Positions 23,380 through 31,604 of a DNA stretch of 35,223 bases are shown piece after piece (position 1 is the stretch's first letter; each line of letters starts with the position of its first letter). Source of the stretch: Bacteroidales bacterium (GTDB taxonomy: Bacteria; Bacteroidota; Bacteroidia; Bacteroidales; UBA932); contig JAFRRF010000018.1 in NCBI GenBank assembly GCA_017428245.1, positions 1 through 35,223 on the forward strand, written 5' to 3'. The notes under the pieces are model-generated. The model was given only the letters and a program-made list of their open reading frames with translations, was not told the origin of the DNA and did not search any database. The translations under genes and the position numbers were made by a program.

Positions 23380-25782
23380 CTAAAACTCATACGTATATGA
23401 AAGCGATGGCATAATAGGGAATATGGAAAGCTGTATCAGCTGATTGCCACTTTGGTACACGAGGAACGGATTGTTCCGGTTGTATGCGTTGTACACGCTC
23501 ACGTTGATGGTGCGGTGATGCCCGTTGCCGAACGTACGCCGGAAATTGACCCCGAGGTCCAAGCGCTGGTAGGAAGGAAGACGGTAGTTGTTGCGCCCTT
23601 CCAGGTAATGCACCGGCAAAGTGGGATAATAATATTCCCAGTCATTGATAAATCCGTGTATCACACTGATATACTGCAGGGGAAGAGACCCGCACACACC
23701 CGTTCCGTACACGAAGGTGGCCGCCACGTCGATCTTCTTGTTGAATTCATACGACGCCGTGATGCTCAGGTCATGCCGGCGGTCGTATTTGGCCGGAAAC
23801 GGTTTGCCGAAGTTGATGATGTTGCCTTCCCGGTCGAACTGACGCATCGTCTTCGACCAGGTATAGCCGATCCAGCCGGTCAGTTTGCCCGTCTTCTTCT
23901 GCGCCAGGAATTCCACGCCGTAAGCCCAGCCGCGTCCCATCGCCACCTTGTCTTCCCAGCCGGTCGTCGAGCCCAGGAAGGAAGCTCCGTCCCGGTATTC
24001 GAGCACGTTGTCCATCGTTTTCCAATACCCCTCCACGGAGAATTCCACGGAACCCGGCGTATAGAAGATTCCGGCCGCCGTCTGCCGGGAACGCATCGGC
24101 TCAATCCGGTCGGTCGAGGGGACCCACAGGTCGGTCGGCAGGGAGATATTGCTGTTGCTCAGCATATGGACGGCCTGGCTCATTTCCGCATAGGATGCTT
24201 TCAGCGAAAGGTCGTCGCTTAGCAGGGCCCGCACGCTCAGGCGCGGTTCCACCGAATGATAGACGTGCTTCGATGAAGCGTACAACGAATAACGCAGCCC
24301 GGCGTGCAGTTTCAGCCAGGACGTCACCGTCCAGTTGTCTTCCAAATAGGCGGCCGCCTCGGTCGTGAACAGATTCTTGTCGCCGAAGGTCGTATCGATC
24401 GCCGCCTGGTCGGAACCATACGTTTCCTTGAAGCGGATCGTGCTTACCGAGGGCTTGAAGGCGTGCCGGATGGCGGTCGCCCCAAATCGGACGTCGTGGG
24501 AAGGATTCGGGTTGTACTCGAAATCCATCGCGGCCGAAATATCGTTGATCAGTGAATTGTATTTCATATTCACTTCCGTTTCGGAATTGTCGATTCCCAT
24601 AAACCGCTCGGTCATCTCAATGTTGAGCTTGTGGCGGTACTGGGTATAGTTGACGGTCGTGTTGACGAAAAGGCGGGGGTTGAACACGTGATTCCAGCGC
24701 AGCGACCCGACAAGGTTTCCCCATTGCCACCCCATCTTGAAACGGCTTTCCAAATCCGCTTCCTCGGTGCGGAAACGGGCATACACGTCATCATCGCCCA
24801 TATACCAGCTCGCATACAACTTATCGCGGTTGGAGAAGGTATGCGTGACCTTGGCATTGAGATCATAGAAATAGTAGCCGCCGGTAGCCCGCTCACCGTC
24901 CTCTGCTTCCCGTGCCACCGCCCAGGCGATCAAAGGCTGGGACAGCACGTCGTAGTAGGTGCGGCGGGCCGAGACGCTGAAAGTGGTCTTGCCCTTGACG
25001 ATCGGGCCTTCCAGATTGAACTTCGCCGCCAGCAAGCCGATGGACGCCCCGCCGTGGAATTCCTGGTCGTTTCCGTCTTTCATCCGCACGTCCACGATGC
25101 TGGACAGCCGGCTGCCGAACCGCGCCGGGAAACTGCCCTTGTATAGCGTCACGTTCTTGATGGCGTCGGCGTTGAACACCGAGAAGAAGCCCATCATATG
25201 GTTGACGTTGTAGATCGGCACGCCGTCGAGCAGCAGCAGGTTCTCATCCGGACCGCCGCCGCGCACATACAGGCCCGCCGAGCCCTCGGTTCCCGACTGG
25301 ACGCCCGGCAGGAGCTGGATGGCCTTGATCACGTCCACCTCGCCCGCCAGGGCAGGGATGCGCTGGATCTGGCGCACCGGGATCTCGATGGCGCTCATCT
25401 GCGTGCCGCGCACGCCGATTTCGTTACGCGTGGCGGTGACCGAAGCCCCCGCCAGCATTTCCGGAACGAACTGCAACCGGGTATGGATCACCGTGTCGCA
25501 GGTCAGCCGGAATTCTTTCCGGACCGTTTCATAGCCGGTATAGGAATATTCCAACGAAACCTCGCCCGCAGGCAGGGTCAACGTATAGAATCCGAAATTG
25601 TTGGTCACCGTGCCCAGGCCGGAACCCCGTTCCAGCAGGGCCGCGCTGATGAGGGTCTCACCCGTCGCAACGTCGGTCATATAACCGCTGACCGTATACT
25701 TCTTCTGTGCGGCGGCCTCCCCCGCCCACAAGACAAAGACTGCCGCTAGCACTGCGGCAATCCGTTTCCATCCACCTTTCAT
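23380..25782 (-). CDS. TonB-dependent outer-membrane receptor with carboxypeptidase-regulatory-like domain
   Basis: 800 residues from ATG 25782; the open frame upstream of it is within tex and lacks a signal peptide. A signal peptide ends near EAAAQ|KK. Residues about 28-110 form the carboxypeptidase-D regulatory-like domain common in Bacteroidota receptors (VSGYMTDVATGETLISA, NNFGFYTLTLPAGE). The plug follows (about 115-230, with LLPGVQSGTEGSAGLYVRGG and GPDENLLLLDGVPIYNVNH), then a 22-strand-type barrel ending in SLSYTYEF with terminal Phe. It imports a substrate through the outer membrane using TonB energy. Partner: the DUF4249 lipoprotein next in line. The start overlaps the tex stop by 4 bp (ATGA). 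The substrate is unknown. Confidence 0.93.
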   Translation of the reverse strand: MKGGWKRIAAVLAAVFVLWAGEAAAQKKYTVSGYMTDVATGETLISAALLERGSGLGTVTNNFGFYTLTLPAGEVSLEYSYTGYETVRKEFRLTCDTVIHTRLQFVPEMLAGASVTATRNEIGVRGTQMSAIEIPVRQIQRIPALAGEVDVIKAIQLLPGVQSGTEGSAGLYVRGGGPDENLLLLDGVPIYNVNHMMGFFSVFNADAIKNVTLYKGSFPARFGSRLSSIVDVRMKDGNDQEFHGGASIGLLAAKFNLEGPIVKGKTTFSVSARRTYYDVLSQPLIAWAVAREAEDGERATGGYYFYDLNAKVTHTFSNRDKLYASWYMGDDDVYARFRTEEADLESRFKMGWQWGNLVGSLRWNHVFNPRLFVNTTVNYTQYRHKLNIEMTERFMGIDNSETEVNMKYNSLINDISAAMDFEYNPNPSHDVRFGATAIRHAFKPSVSTIRFKETYGSDQAAIDTTFGDKNLFTTEAAAYLEDNWTVTSWLKLHAGLRYSLYASSKHVYHSVEPRLSVRALLSDDLSLKASYAEMSQAVHMLSNSNISLPTDLWVPSTDRIEPMRSRQTAAGIFYTPGSVEFSVEGYWKTMDNVLEYRDGASFLGSTTGWEDKVAMGRGWAYGVEFLAQKKTGKLTGWIGYTWSKTMRQFDREGNIINFGKPFPAKYDRRHDLSITASYEFNKKIDVAATFVYGTGVCGSLPLQYISVIHGFINDWEYYYPTLPVHYLEGRNNYRLPSYQRLDLGVNFRRTFGNGHHRTINVSVYNAYNRNNPFLVYQSGNQLIQLSIFPIMPSLSYTYEF

Positions 25783-27896
25783 CTGTTCAATCCTTTCAAT
25801 GAGAGACCGATCCGCTTCCGCTGCAGGTCCACCTGGATCACCCGCGCCTCGAGCTGCTGGTGGACCTTCAGGACCTTGGAAGGGTCGGACACATATTTGT
25901 CGGCCATCTGTGAGACATGGATCAGGCCGTGCTCGTGGATGCCGATGTCCACGAACGCCCCGAAAGCCGTCACGTTGGTCACCACGCACGGGAGAACCAT
26001 GCCCACCTGCACGTCTTCGATCGACCGGATGTCCTGCGAGAACTCGAACACGTGGATCGATCCGCGCGGATCCCGGCCACGTTTGGCGATCTCCGCCATG
26101 ATATCGGCCAGCGTGGGCATCCCCACGTCGCCCGACACGTACTTTTTCAATTCGACCCGCCCGCGCACGGACGCATCGTCAATGAACGTTCCCACGGGAA
26201 CGCCCGCATCCGATGCCATCTGCTCCACCAGGGCATAACGCTCCGGATGGACAGCCGTATTGTCGAGCGGGTTGGGTGCATCCGGAATCCGCAGGAAGCC
26301 GGCGCACTGTTCAAACACCTTGGCGCCCAGCCGCTTCACGTTCATCAGCTGGTCGCGCGAGGCAAACGGCCCGTTTTCCGTGCGATAGTCCACGATATTG
26401 CGGGCCAGGACAGGGCCGATGCCCGACACGTACCGCAGCAGCCAGCTGCTGGCTGTATTGAGGTTGATGCCCACGCTGTTCACGCAGCTTTCAACCGTTT
26501 CATCGAGCCGTTCCCGGAGCAGATTCTGGTCCACGTCGTGCTGGTACTGGCCCACCCCGATGCTCTTGGGGTCGATCTTCACCAGTTCGGCCAGCGGGTC
26601 CATCAGCCTGCGGCCGATCGACACCGCACCGCGCACCGTCACGTCGTAATCCGGGAATTCCTCACGGGCGGCATCCGAAGCCGAATAGACCGATGCTCCG
26701 TCCTCGCTGACCGAATACACCCGGATGCCCTCGGGCAGCGCAATCTTCTGGATGAAGGACTCCGTCTCCCGGCCGGCCGTACCATTGCCGATGGCGATCA
26801 CTTCGATCTTGTAGGCCTCCACCAGATTCGAAATCTTGCGCATCGCGGCCATCTTCTCGCCGACGGGCGGATGCGGATAGATCACGTCATTGTGGAGCAA
26901 GGCGCCCTGTGCGTCCAGGCAGACCACTTTGCAGCCGGTGCGGAAACCCGGGTCGATGGCCAGGGTGCGTTTCTGCCCCACCGGCGGCGCCAGCAGCAGT
27001 TCGCGCAGGTTTTCGCCGAACACGCGGATGGCTTCGACATCGGCCTTTTCCTTGGCGGCGGCCAGCACCTCGTTCTCGATCGAGGGATGCAGCAAGCGTT
27101 TGTACGAATCCTCCATTGCGAGCTCGACCTGCTTCCGGCAGGACGGCGACGGACGGCGCTTCTTCTCATAGACAATGCGTCCTATCCGCTCCAGGGCATG
27201 TTCCGGATTGACTTCCACACGTACATTGACGACTTCCTGCGACCGGGCGCGCAGCATCGCCAGCAGGCGGTGCGAAGGGATGCGGTCGAGACGTTGGGAG
27301 AAATCAAAGTAATTCCGGTAGTTCTGGGCCTCTTCGTCTTCCTCTTTCCCTTTGGCGACGTGCGAACTGACCGAACCCCAGCGCGTGTACAGGTCGCGCA
27401 GCTGCGCACGGACGTCCCGGTTTTCGGAAATCATCTCGGCGACGATATCGCGGGCGCCGGAAAGCGCCTCCTCCGTCTCGCGTTCCGGGCGGTCGAGTTC
27501 CATATTCCACATCTTCAGGGCAATGGGTTCATACCCTTTCTCGCGGGCCACGGAAGCACGGGTCTTCCGCTTGGGCCGGAAAGGCAGATACAGGTCTTCC
27601 AGCGTCCGGGCGTCCACCTCGTTTTCGACAGCGGTACGCAACTCGTCCGTCAAGCGTCCCTGCTCACTGATGCTCTTGAGGATGGCCTCCTTGCGCTTTT
27701 CCAGTTCAAGGAAACGGAGCCAGTAGTGGCGGACGGCCGCGACCTGCATCTCGTCGAGCGCGCCGGTGCGCTCCTTGCGGTAGCGGCTGATGAACGGCAC
27801 GGTCGCCCCTTCCTCGAAGAGCGCGATGCAATGCTCAACCTGCCAGGCAGCTGTCTGCAGCTGGCTGGCGATATAATCCGTGTACAGCTTATTCAT
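25779..27896 (-). CDS. tex: Tex family RNA-binding transcription accessory protein
   Basis: 705 residues from ATG 27896 (MNKLYTDYIASQL); a longer frame to 27974 lies inside the ClC gene. Domains in order: N-terminal helical region with FISRYRKERTGALDEMQ, YqgF/RNase H-like fold (TLAIDPGFRTGCKVVCLD, AIGNGTAGRETE), helix-hairpin-helix pair (NTASSWLLRYVSGIGPVLA, ARNIVDYRTENGPF), and a C-terminal S1 RNA-binding domain (VVTNVTAFGAFVDIGIHEHG). Tex proteins act in transcription and RNA handling and are widely conserved. The start overlaps the end of the ClC gene by 8 bp and the stop overlaps the TonB receptor start by 4 bp. Confidence 0.96.
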   Translation of the reverse strand: MNKLYTDYIASQLQTAAWQVEHCIALFEEGATVPFISRYRKERTGALDEMQVAAVRHYWLRFLELEKRKEAILKSISEQGRLTDELRTAVENEVDARTLEDLYLPFRPKRKTRASVAREKGYEPIALKMWNMELDRPERETEEALSGARDIVAEMISENRDVRAQLRDLYTRWGSVSSHVAKGKEEDEEAQNYRNYFDFSQRLDRIPSHRLLAMLRARSQEVVNVRVEVNPEHALERIGRIVYEKKRRPSPSCRKQVELAMEDSYKRLLHPSIENEVLAAAKEKADVEAIRVFGENLRELLLAPPVGQKRTLAIDPGFRTGCKVVCLDAQGALLHNDVIYPHPPVGEKMAAMRKISNLVEAYKIEVIAIGNGTAGRETESFIQKIALPEGIRVYSVSEDGASVYSASDAAREEFPDYDVTVRGAVSIGRRLMDPLAELVKIDPKSIGVGQYQHDVDQNLLRERLDETVESCVNSVGINLNTASSWLLRYVSGIGPVLARNIVDYRTENGPFASRDQLMNVKRLGAKVFEQCAGFLRIPDAPNPLDNTAVHPERYALVEQMASDAGVPVGTFIDDASVRGRVELKKYVSGDVGMPTLADIMAEIAKRGRDPRGSIHVFEFSQDIRSIEDVQVGMVLPCVVTNVTAFGAFVDIGIHEHGLIHVSQMADKYVSDPSKVLKVHQQLEARVIQVDLQRKRIGLSLKGLNR

Positions 27897-29637
27897 TGGA
27901 AACGGCTTTGAGCTGGTCCCTGTAGGAAGAGAATATCTTGCTCTTCGAGACAAAGCCCAGATATTTGTTTTCATCGTCCAGAACCGGAAGGTTCCAGGCC
28001 TGCGTCGATTCGAATTTATCCATTACGCTGTCCATCTTCTCGTCCTGGTAGACGAAAGCCGGCGCGCTCTTCATCAGACTGTAGATCTTTACTTTATCGT
28101 ACTGAGAAGCGTCAAACATCTGCTCCCGGACATCATTGAGCGTAATCACACCCTGGAAACGGCCTTCGGAGTCCAGTACGGGAAACAGGTTGCGCCGCGA
28201 CAGGGAGATGGCCTGCACCAGTTCGCCGAGCGTGCCGTCGATACGGACCGGCAGGAAATCCGTCTCCACCATATCCTGCGTCTTGAGCAGGGTCAGCACC
28301 GCCTGGTCGCTGTCGTGGGTCAGCAGTTCGCCCTGAGCGGCGATCCGCTTGGTATAAATGGAATACTGCTCGAAAAAACGGATGGTACCGTAGCTGACGG
28401 CGGCCGTCACGATAAGCGGGATCAGCAACTCATAGCCTCCCGTAATCTCGGCAATCAGGAAGATGGCCGTCATAGGGGCCTGCATCACGCCGGCCATCAG
28501 CCCCCCCATACCCACCAGTACGAAATTGGCTTCCGGGACCACCGCAATGCCTGTCAGGTTGATCAGGCGGGCAATCACGAATCCCGCCAGTCCGCCGCTG
28601 ACCAGCGTCGGTCCGAACGTGCCGCCCACGCCGCCACCCGCATTGGTAAACGCCGTGGCAAACACCTTGAACAGCAGGATGGCCGCAAAAAACAGCAGGA
28701 AGAGCCAGGGATTCGACAGGGTTTTCTCTCCGAAGATCGCACGGGCCACTTCGCCCGGATTGTTGTTGAGCATCAGCGAAAGCGAACTGTAGCCTTCGCC
28801 GTAAAGCGGCGGGAAGAAGAAGATCAGCACACCCAGCAGCAGGGCACAGAGCGCCCAGCGGGCGAACGGATTGCGGAAATGCCGCATCCGGTCTTCGACC
28901 TTGAGCGTCACGCGGATGAAGTACAGCGACATGAACCCGCAGAAAACGCCGAGCACCAGATAGAACGGTATGTTGGCCATCCGGAAAGCCTCGATCGAGC
29001 CGGCGAACTGCACGTCCGTCCCCATAAACAGATAGGTCACCACCGTAGCCGTAACCGACGAAAGCAGCAGCGGCAGGATGGCGTTCATCGACATATTGAA
29101 GAGCAGGATCTCGAGCGTGAAAAGAACGCCCGCCAGCGGAGCCTTGAAAATGCCGGCAATGGCCGCAGCCGCACCGCAGCCGAGCAGCATCGTTACGTTC
29201 CGGTAGGAAAGACCCGCCTTCCGGGCGATGGTCGAGCCGATGGCCGCTCCGGAATAGACGATCGGCGCCTCGGCTCCCACGCTGCCGCCAAAGCCGATGG
29301 TCACGCTGCTGGCGGCGATCGACGACCAGATATTGTGCGACCTGATGTGGGAATCATTTTTCGAAACGGCCTGCAGGACTTTCGTCACGCCGTGGCTGAT
29401 GTCATCTTTCAGCACAAAACGGACGAACAACAGGGAAAGCAGCATACCGACGCCAGGATACACCAGCAGGAACAGCCAGTCGACAGGGGCATCGAACCAG
29501 GACGTCAGCGCCGTCTGGATCCAGTGGATCAACGATTTCAGCAGGATTGCCGCACAGCCGCACAGGAACCCTACCAATACCGCGAGCAGCAGCAGTTTGG
29601 TCTTTTCGCTAAGTACTCTGGATTTTTCAGTCCTCAC
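27889..29637 (-). CDS. ClC-type chloride channel/antiporter with CBS pair
   Basis: 582 residues if it starts at the GTG at 29637, which overlaps the upstream gene by 11 bp. Upstream in-frame ATGs (29712, 29766) would overlap that gene by 86-140 bp and add a Met/Arg/Lys/Pro-rich stretch without family likeness, so they are less likely. Membrane part: IGFGGSVGAEAPIVYSGAA with the gating glutamate, FTLEILLF, and GGGVGGTFGPTLVSGG. The C-terminus holds two CBS domains (about the last 130 residues, with RNLFPVLDSEGRFQGVITL and WNLPVLDDENKYLGFVS), which normally bind adenine nucleotides. It moves chloride, probably with protons. The usual GxEGP filter reads GAEAP, a form I associate with Bacteroidota members. 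Confidence 0.9.
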   Translation of the reverse strand: MRTEKSRVLSEKTKLLLLAVLVGFLCGCAAILLKSLIHWIQTALTSWFDAPVDWLFLLVYPGVGMLLSLLFVRFVLKDDISHGVTKVLQAVSKNDSHIRSHNIWSSIAASSVTIGFGGSVGAEAPIVYSGAAIGSTIARKAGLSYRNVTMLLGCGAAAAIAGIFKAPLAGVLFTLEILLFNMSMNAILPLLLSSVTATVVTYLFMGTDVQFAGSIEAFRMANIPFYLVLGVFCGFMSLYFIRVTLKVEDRMRHFRNPFARWALCALLLGVLIFFFPPLYGEGYSSLSLMLNNNPGEVARAIFGEKTLSNPWLFLLFFAAILLFKVFATAFTNAGGGVGGTFGPTLVSGGLAGFVIARLINLTGIAVVPEANFVLVGMGGLMAGVMQAPMTAIFLIAEITGGYELLIPLIVTAAVSYGTIRFFEQYSIYTKRIAAQGELLTHDSDQAVLTLLKTQDMVETDFLPVRIDGTLGELVQAISLSRRNLFPVLDSEGRFQGVITLNDVREQMFDASQYDKVKIYSLMKSAPAFVYQDEKMDSVMDKFESTQAWNLPVLDDENKYLGFVSKSKIFSSYRDQLKAVSNE

Positions 29638-29977
29638 CTTCTTCCTGGGCAGCCTCGGCCGCGGCGATGTCGTCGTCCGATGCAGGGAAGCTTCCGCCCT
29701 CTCCGTCCTCATCATCTCCTTCATCATTCTTGAAAACTTCTTCAGCATCTTCATAGTCGTCCACATTCACCTTGATTTTCACCAGGTAAAGTGCGTCAGG
29801 AATCTCCAGGGTGACGGCGTAGAAAGAAGTGCCGTCCGGTTTGTCCACCTTGAAAATATCGCCCATATAATCGGCATAGCCGTGCGGATACTTCTCCTTG
29901 AAAGCATCGAGCAACGCTTCCGACATATTCTCGTAGCTGATTACAGCGCGTTTCTTAGGGATAATTTGTCCTGCCAT
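29627..29977 (-). CDS. Small acidic conserved protein
   Basis: 116 residues from ATG 29977 (MAGQIIPKKRAVISYENMS); the frame continues upstream but a promoter box lies at 30000-30007, so translation starts here. A conserved core (LLDAFKEKYPHGYADYMGDIFKVDKPDGTSFYAVTLE, seen at about residues 22-58) is followed by a tail that is mostly Asp and Glu. There is no signal peptide, and no catalytic motif was recognised. Related Bacteroidota proteins may carry the label DNA primase, which nothing here supports. It is the first gene of the unit that continues with ClC, tex, the receptor and the DUF4249 gene. Confidence 0.82.
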   Translation of the reverse strand: MAGQIIPKKRAVISYENMSEALLDAFKEKYPHGYADYMGDIFKVDKPDGTSFYAVTLEIPDALYLVKIKVNVDDYEDAEEVFKNDEGDDEDGEGGSFPASDDDIAAAEAAQEEGED

Positions 29978-29999
29978 GGTTCGATTTAGTTTGGTGTTG

Positions 30000-30030
30000 C
30001 AAGTATAGGAGATTTTTTTGAGCAGACAAA
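30000..30030 (-). promoter_or_regulatory. Bacteroidota promoter (-33 TTTG, 19-bp spacer, -7 TATACTTG)
   Basis: On the minus strand TTTG (complement of 30027-30030) is followed after 19 bp by TATACTTG (complement of 30000-30007), one mismatch from TAnnTTTG. It lies directly after the ygiQ stop and 22 nt before the ATG at 29977. It is the best-formed promoter in the window and should drive the five-gene unit 22403-29977. Confidence 0.65.
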
Positions 30031-30035
30031 AAAAA

Positions 30036-31604
30036 TCAGCGTTTCTTGAAGAAAAAAGATTTCTGCCGCTGTTTTTTGGCAATGTCCCGCTCCACGAACA
30101 GTTTTTTCCCTGTCCGCGGGTCCCGTCCCGTATGGAACATTTCGGTCGAAACGGTCATCGGTGTGGGCGTGAAATCCTGCACCTGCTCGGTCCGCACACC
30201 CCGCAGGGCGGGATGCTTCGAAAGTGCTTCCATATCCTGCATCGTGCAGCCCGGGTGGGCCGAGATGAAATACGGGATGATCTCGTAGTTGAGTCCCCGT
30301 TTGCGGACCAGGGCGCGGAACTCTTTTTCCAGCCGCTCGAAGAGCTTGAACGAGGGCTTGCCCATCGCGGCCAGCACGTGGTCTTCGGTGTGCTCCGGCG
30401 CCACCTTGAGCCGCCCGCTGGTGTGCCGGGTCACAATCTCTTCGAAATAGCGCTTGCCCGTGGCATCGAGGAAGCCGTTCTCGTCGAGGAACAGGTCGTA
30501 GCGGATGCCGCTGCTGACGAAAACGTGCTTGACGCCGGGCACCTTGAGCACCTTCTCATAGAGCTGCAGCAGCGGTGCGTGGTCGTGGTCCAGGTTCCGG
30601 CACAGGTTCGGAAAGAGGCAGGAAGGGCGGCGGCACTTTGCACAGAGCGTCTTGTCGCGCCCGCCCATCCGGTACATATTGGCGGAGGGAGCGCCCAAAT
30701 CCGTTATCGTTCCGCGGAACTCCGGATGATGTGTCAGCGCCTCCACCTCACGCAGGATCGACGCTTCGCTGCGCGACTGGATCTCCTTGCCCTGATGGGC
30801 CGTGATCGCGCAGAAATTGCAGCCTCCGAAACACCCACGGTGCGTCGTGACCGAGAACTTGATCATATCGTAGGCCGGAATGCGTTTCCCTTTGTAGCGG
30901 GGATGCGGCAGCCGGGTGAAAGGCAGGTCGTAGATCCAGTCCATCTCCTCTGTGGTGAGGACAGGGCCAAATAAAATGCGGGGAAGCTGGCCGGAAGTAC
31001 CGTTGCTGATGGCTTCCGCCACCTGGAGGATGGGCTTCTCCCCCATTCCGGCAATCAGGAAATCGGCCCCGCTCTCCTCCAGGATCGGGGGCTTCATGCA
31101 ATTGTCCCAGTAGTCGTAGTGCCGCTCGCGCCGCAGCGATGCCTCGATGCCGCCGATCACCACGGGGACATCGGGCCAGAGTTGCTTAAGGATCCGGGTA
31201 TAGACGAGCGTCGTGCGATCGGGGCGGGCGCCAGGGCGTCCTTCGGGCGTATAAGCGTCGTCGCTGCGCAGCCGCTTGGCAGCGGTATAGTGGTTGACCA
31301 TCGAATCCATCGCCCCGGCGCCCACGCCGAAAAACAGTCGCGGCCGGCCCAGTTTGCGGAAGTCGCGCAGGTCGTCGCGCCAGTTCGGCTGCGGCACCAC
31401 CGCCACCTTATACCCCTTCGCCTCCAGCACCCGGGCAAGGACCGAAACGCCGAAGGAGGGATGGTCCACATAGGCATCCCCCATGAACAGGATTACGTCG
31501 GGCTGCTCCCAGCCCAGCGCCTCCATTTCTTTCTTCGAGGTCGGCAGAAACTTACTGCTTTTTCCTATATGTGGCTCCGTGCGTGTCAATTCCGTTATAC
31601 ACAT
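30036..31604 (-). CDS. ygiQ: YgiQ family radical SAM protein
   Basis: 522 residues. The N-terminal domain has the YgiQ marks FLPTSKKEMEALGW, GDAYVDHPSFG and PQPNWRDDLRDF; the radical SAM cluster motif is CFGGCNFC with Cys258, Cys262 and Cys265. Later marks are GAPSANMYRMGG, CRRPSCLFPNLCRNL and FISAHPGCTMQD. Family members bind a [4Fe-4S] cluster and S-adenosylmethionine; the reaction is not known. Most homologues are about 600 residues, so this is on the short side. The start is uncertain: the conserved FLPTSKKEM segment begins at residue 19, and the only upstream ATG (31604) lies 53 bp inside the 3' end of the preceding lipoprotein gene. A TTG at 31589 is an alternative. Confidence 0.88.
   Translation of the reverse strand: MCITELTRTEPHIGKSSKFLPTSKKEMEALGWEQPDVILFMGDAYVDHPSFGVSVLARVLEAKGYKVAVVPQPNWRDDLRDFRKLGRPRLFFGVGAGAMDSMVNHYTAAKRLRSDDAYTPEGRPGARPDRTTLVYTRILKQLWPDVPVVIGGIEASLRRERHYDYWDNCMKPPILEESGADFLIAGMGEKPILQVAEAISNGTSGQLPRILFGPVLTTEEMDWIYDLPFTRLPHPRYKGKRIPAYDMIKFSVTTHRGCFGGCNFCAITAHQGKEIQSRSEASILREVEALTHHPEFRGTITDLGAPSANMYRMGGRDKTLCAKCRRPSCLFPNLCRNLDHDHAPLLQLYEKVLKVPGVKHVFVSSGIRYDLFLDENGFLDATGKRYFEEIVTRHTSGRLKVAPEHTEDHVLAAMGKPSFKLFERLEKEFRALVRKRGLNYEIIPYFISAHPGCTMQDMEALSKHPALRGVRTEQVQDFTPTPMTVSTEMFHTGRDPRTGKKLFVERDIAKKQRQKSFFFKKR

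Noticed and set aside
25917..27911. 664-codon plus-strand open frame opposite tex
   Set aside because: Antisense shadow; the minus-strand Tex domains are complete and unambiguous.
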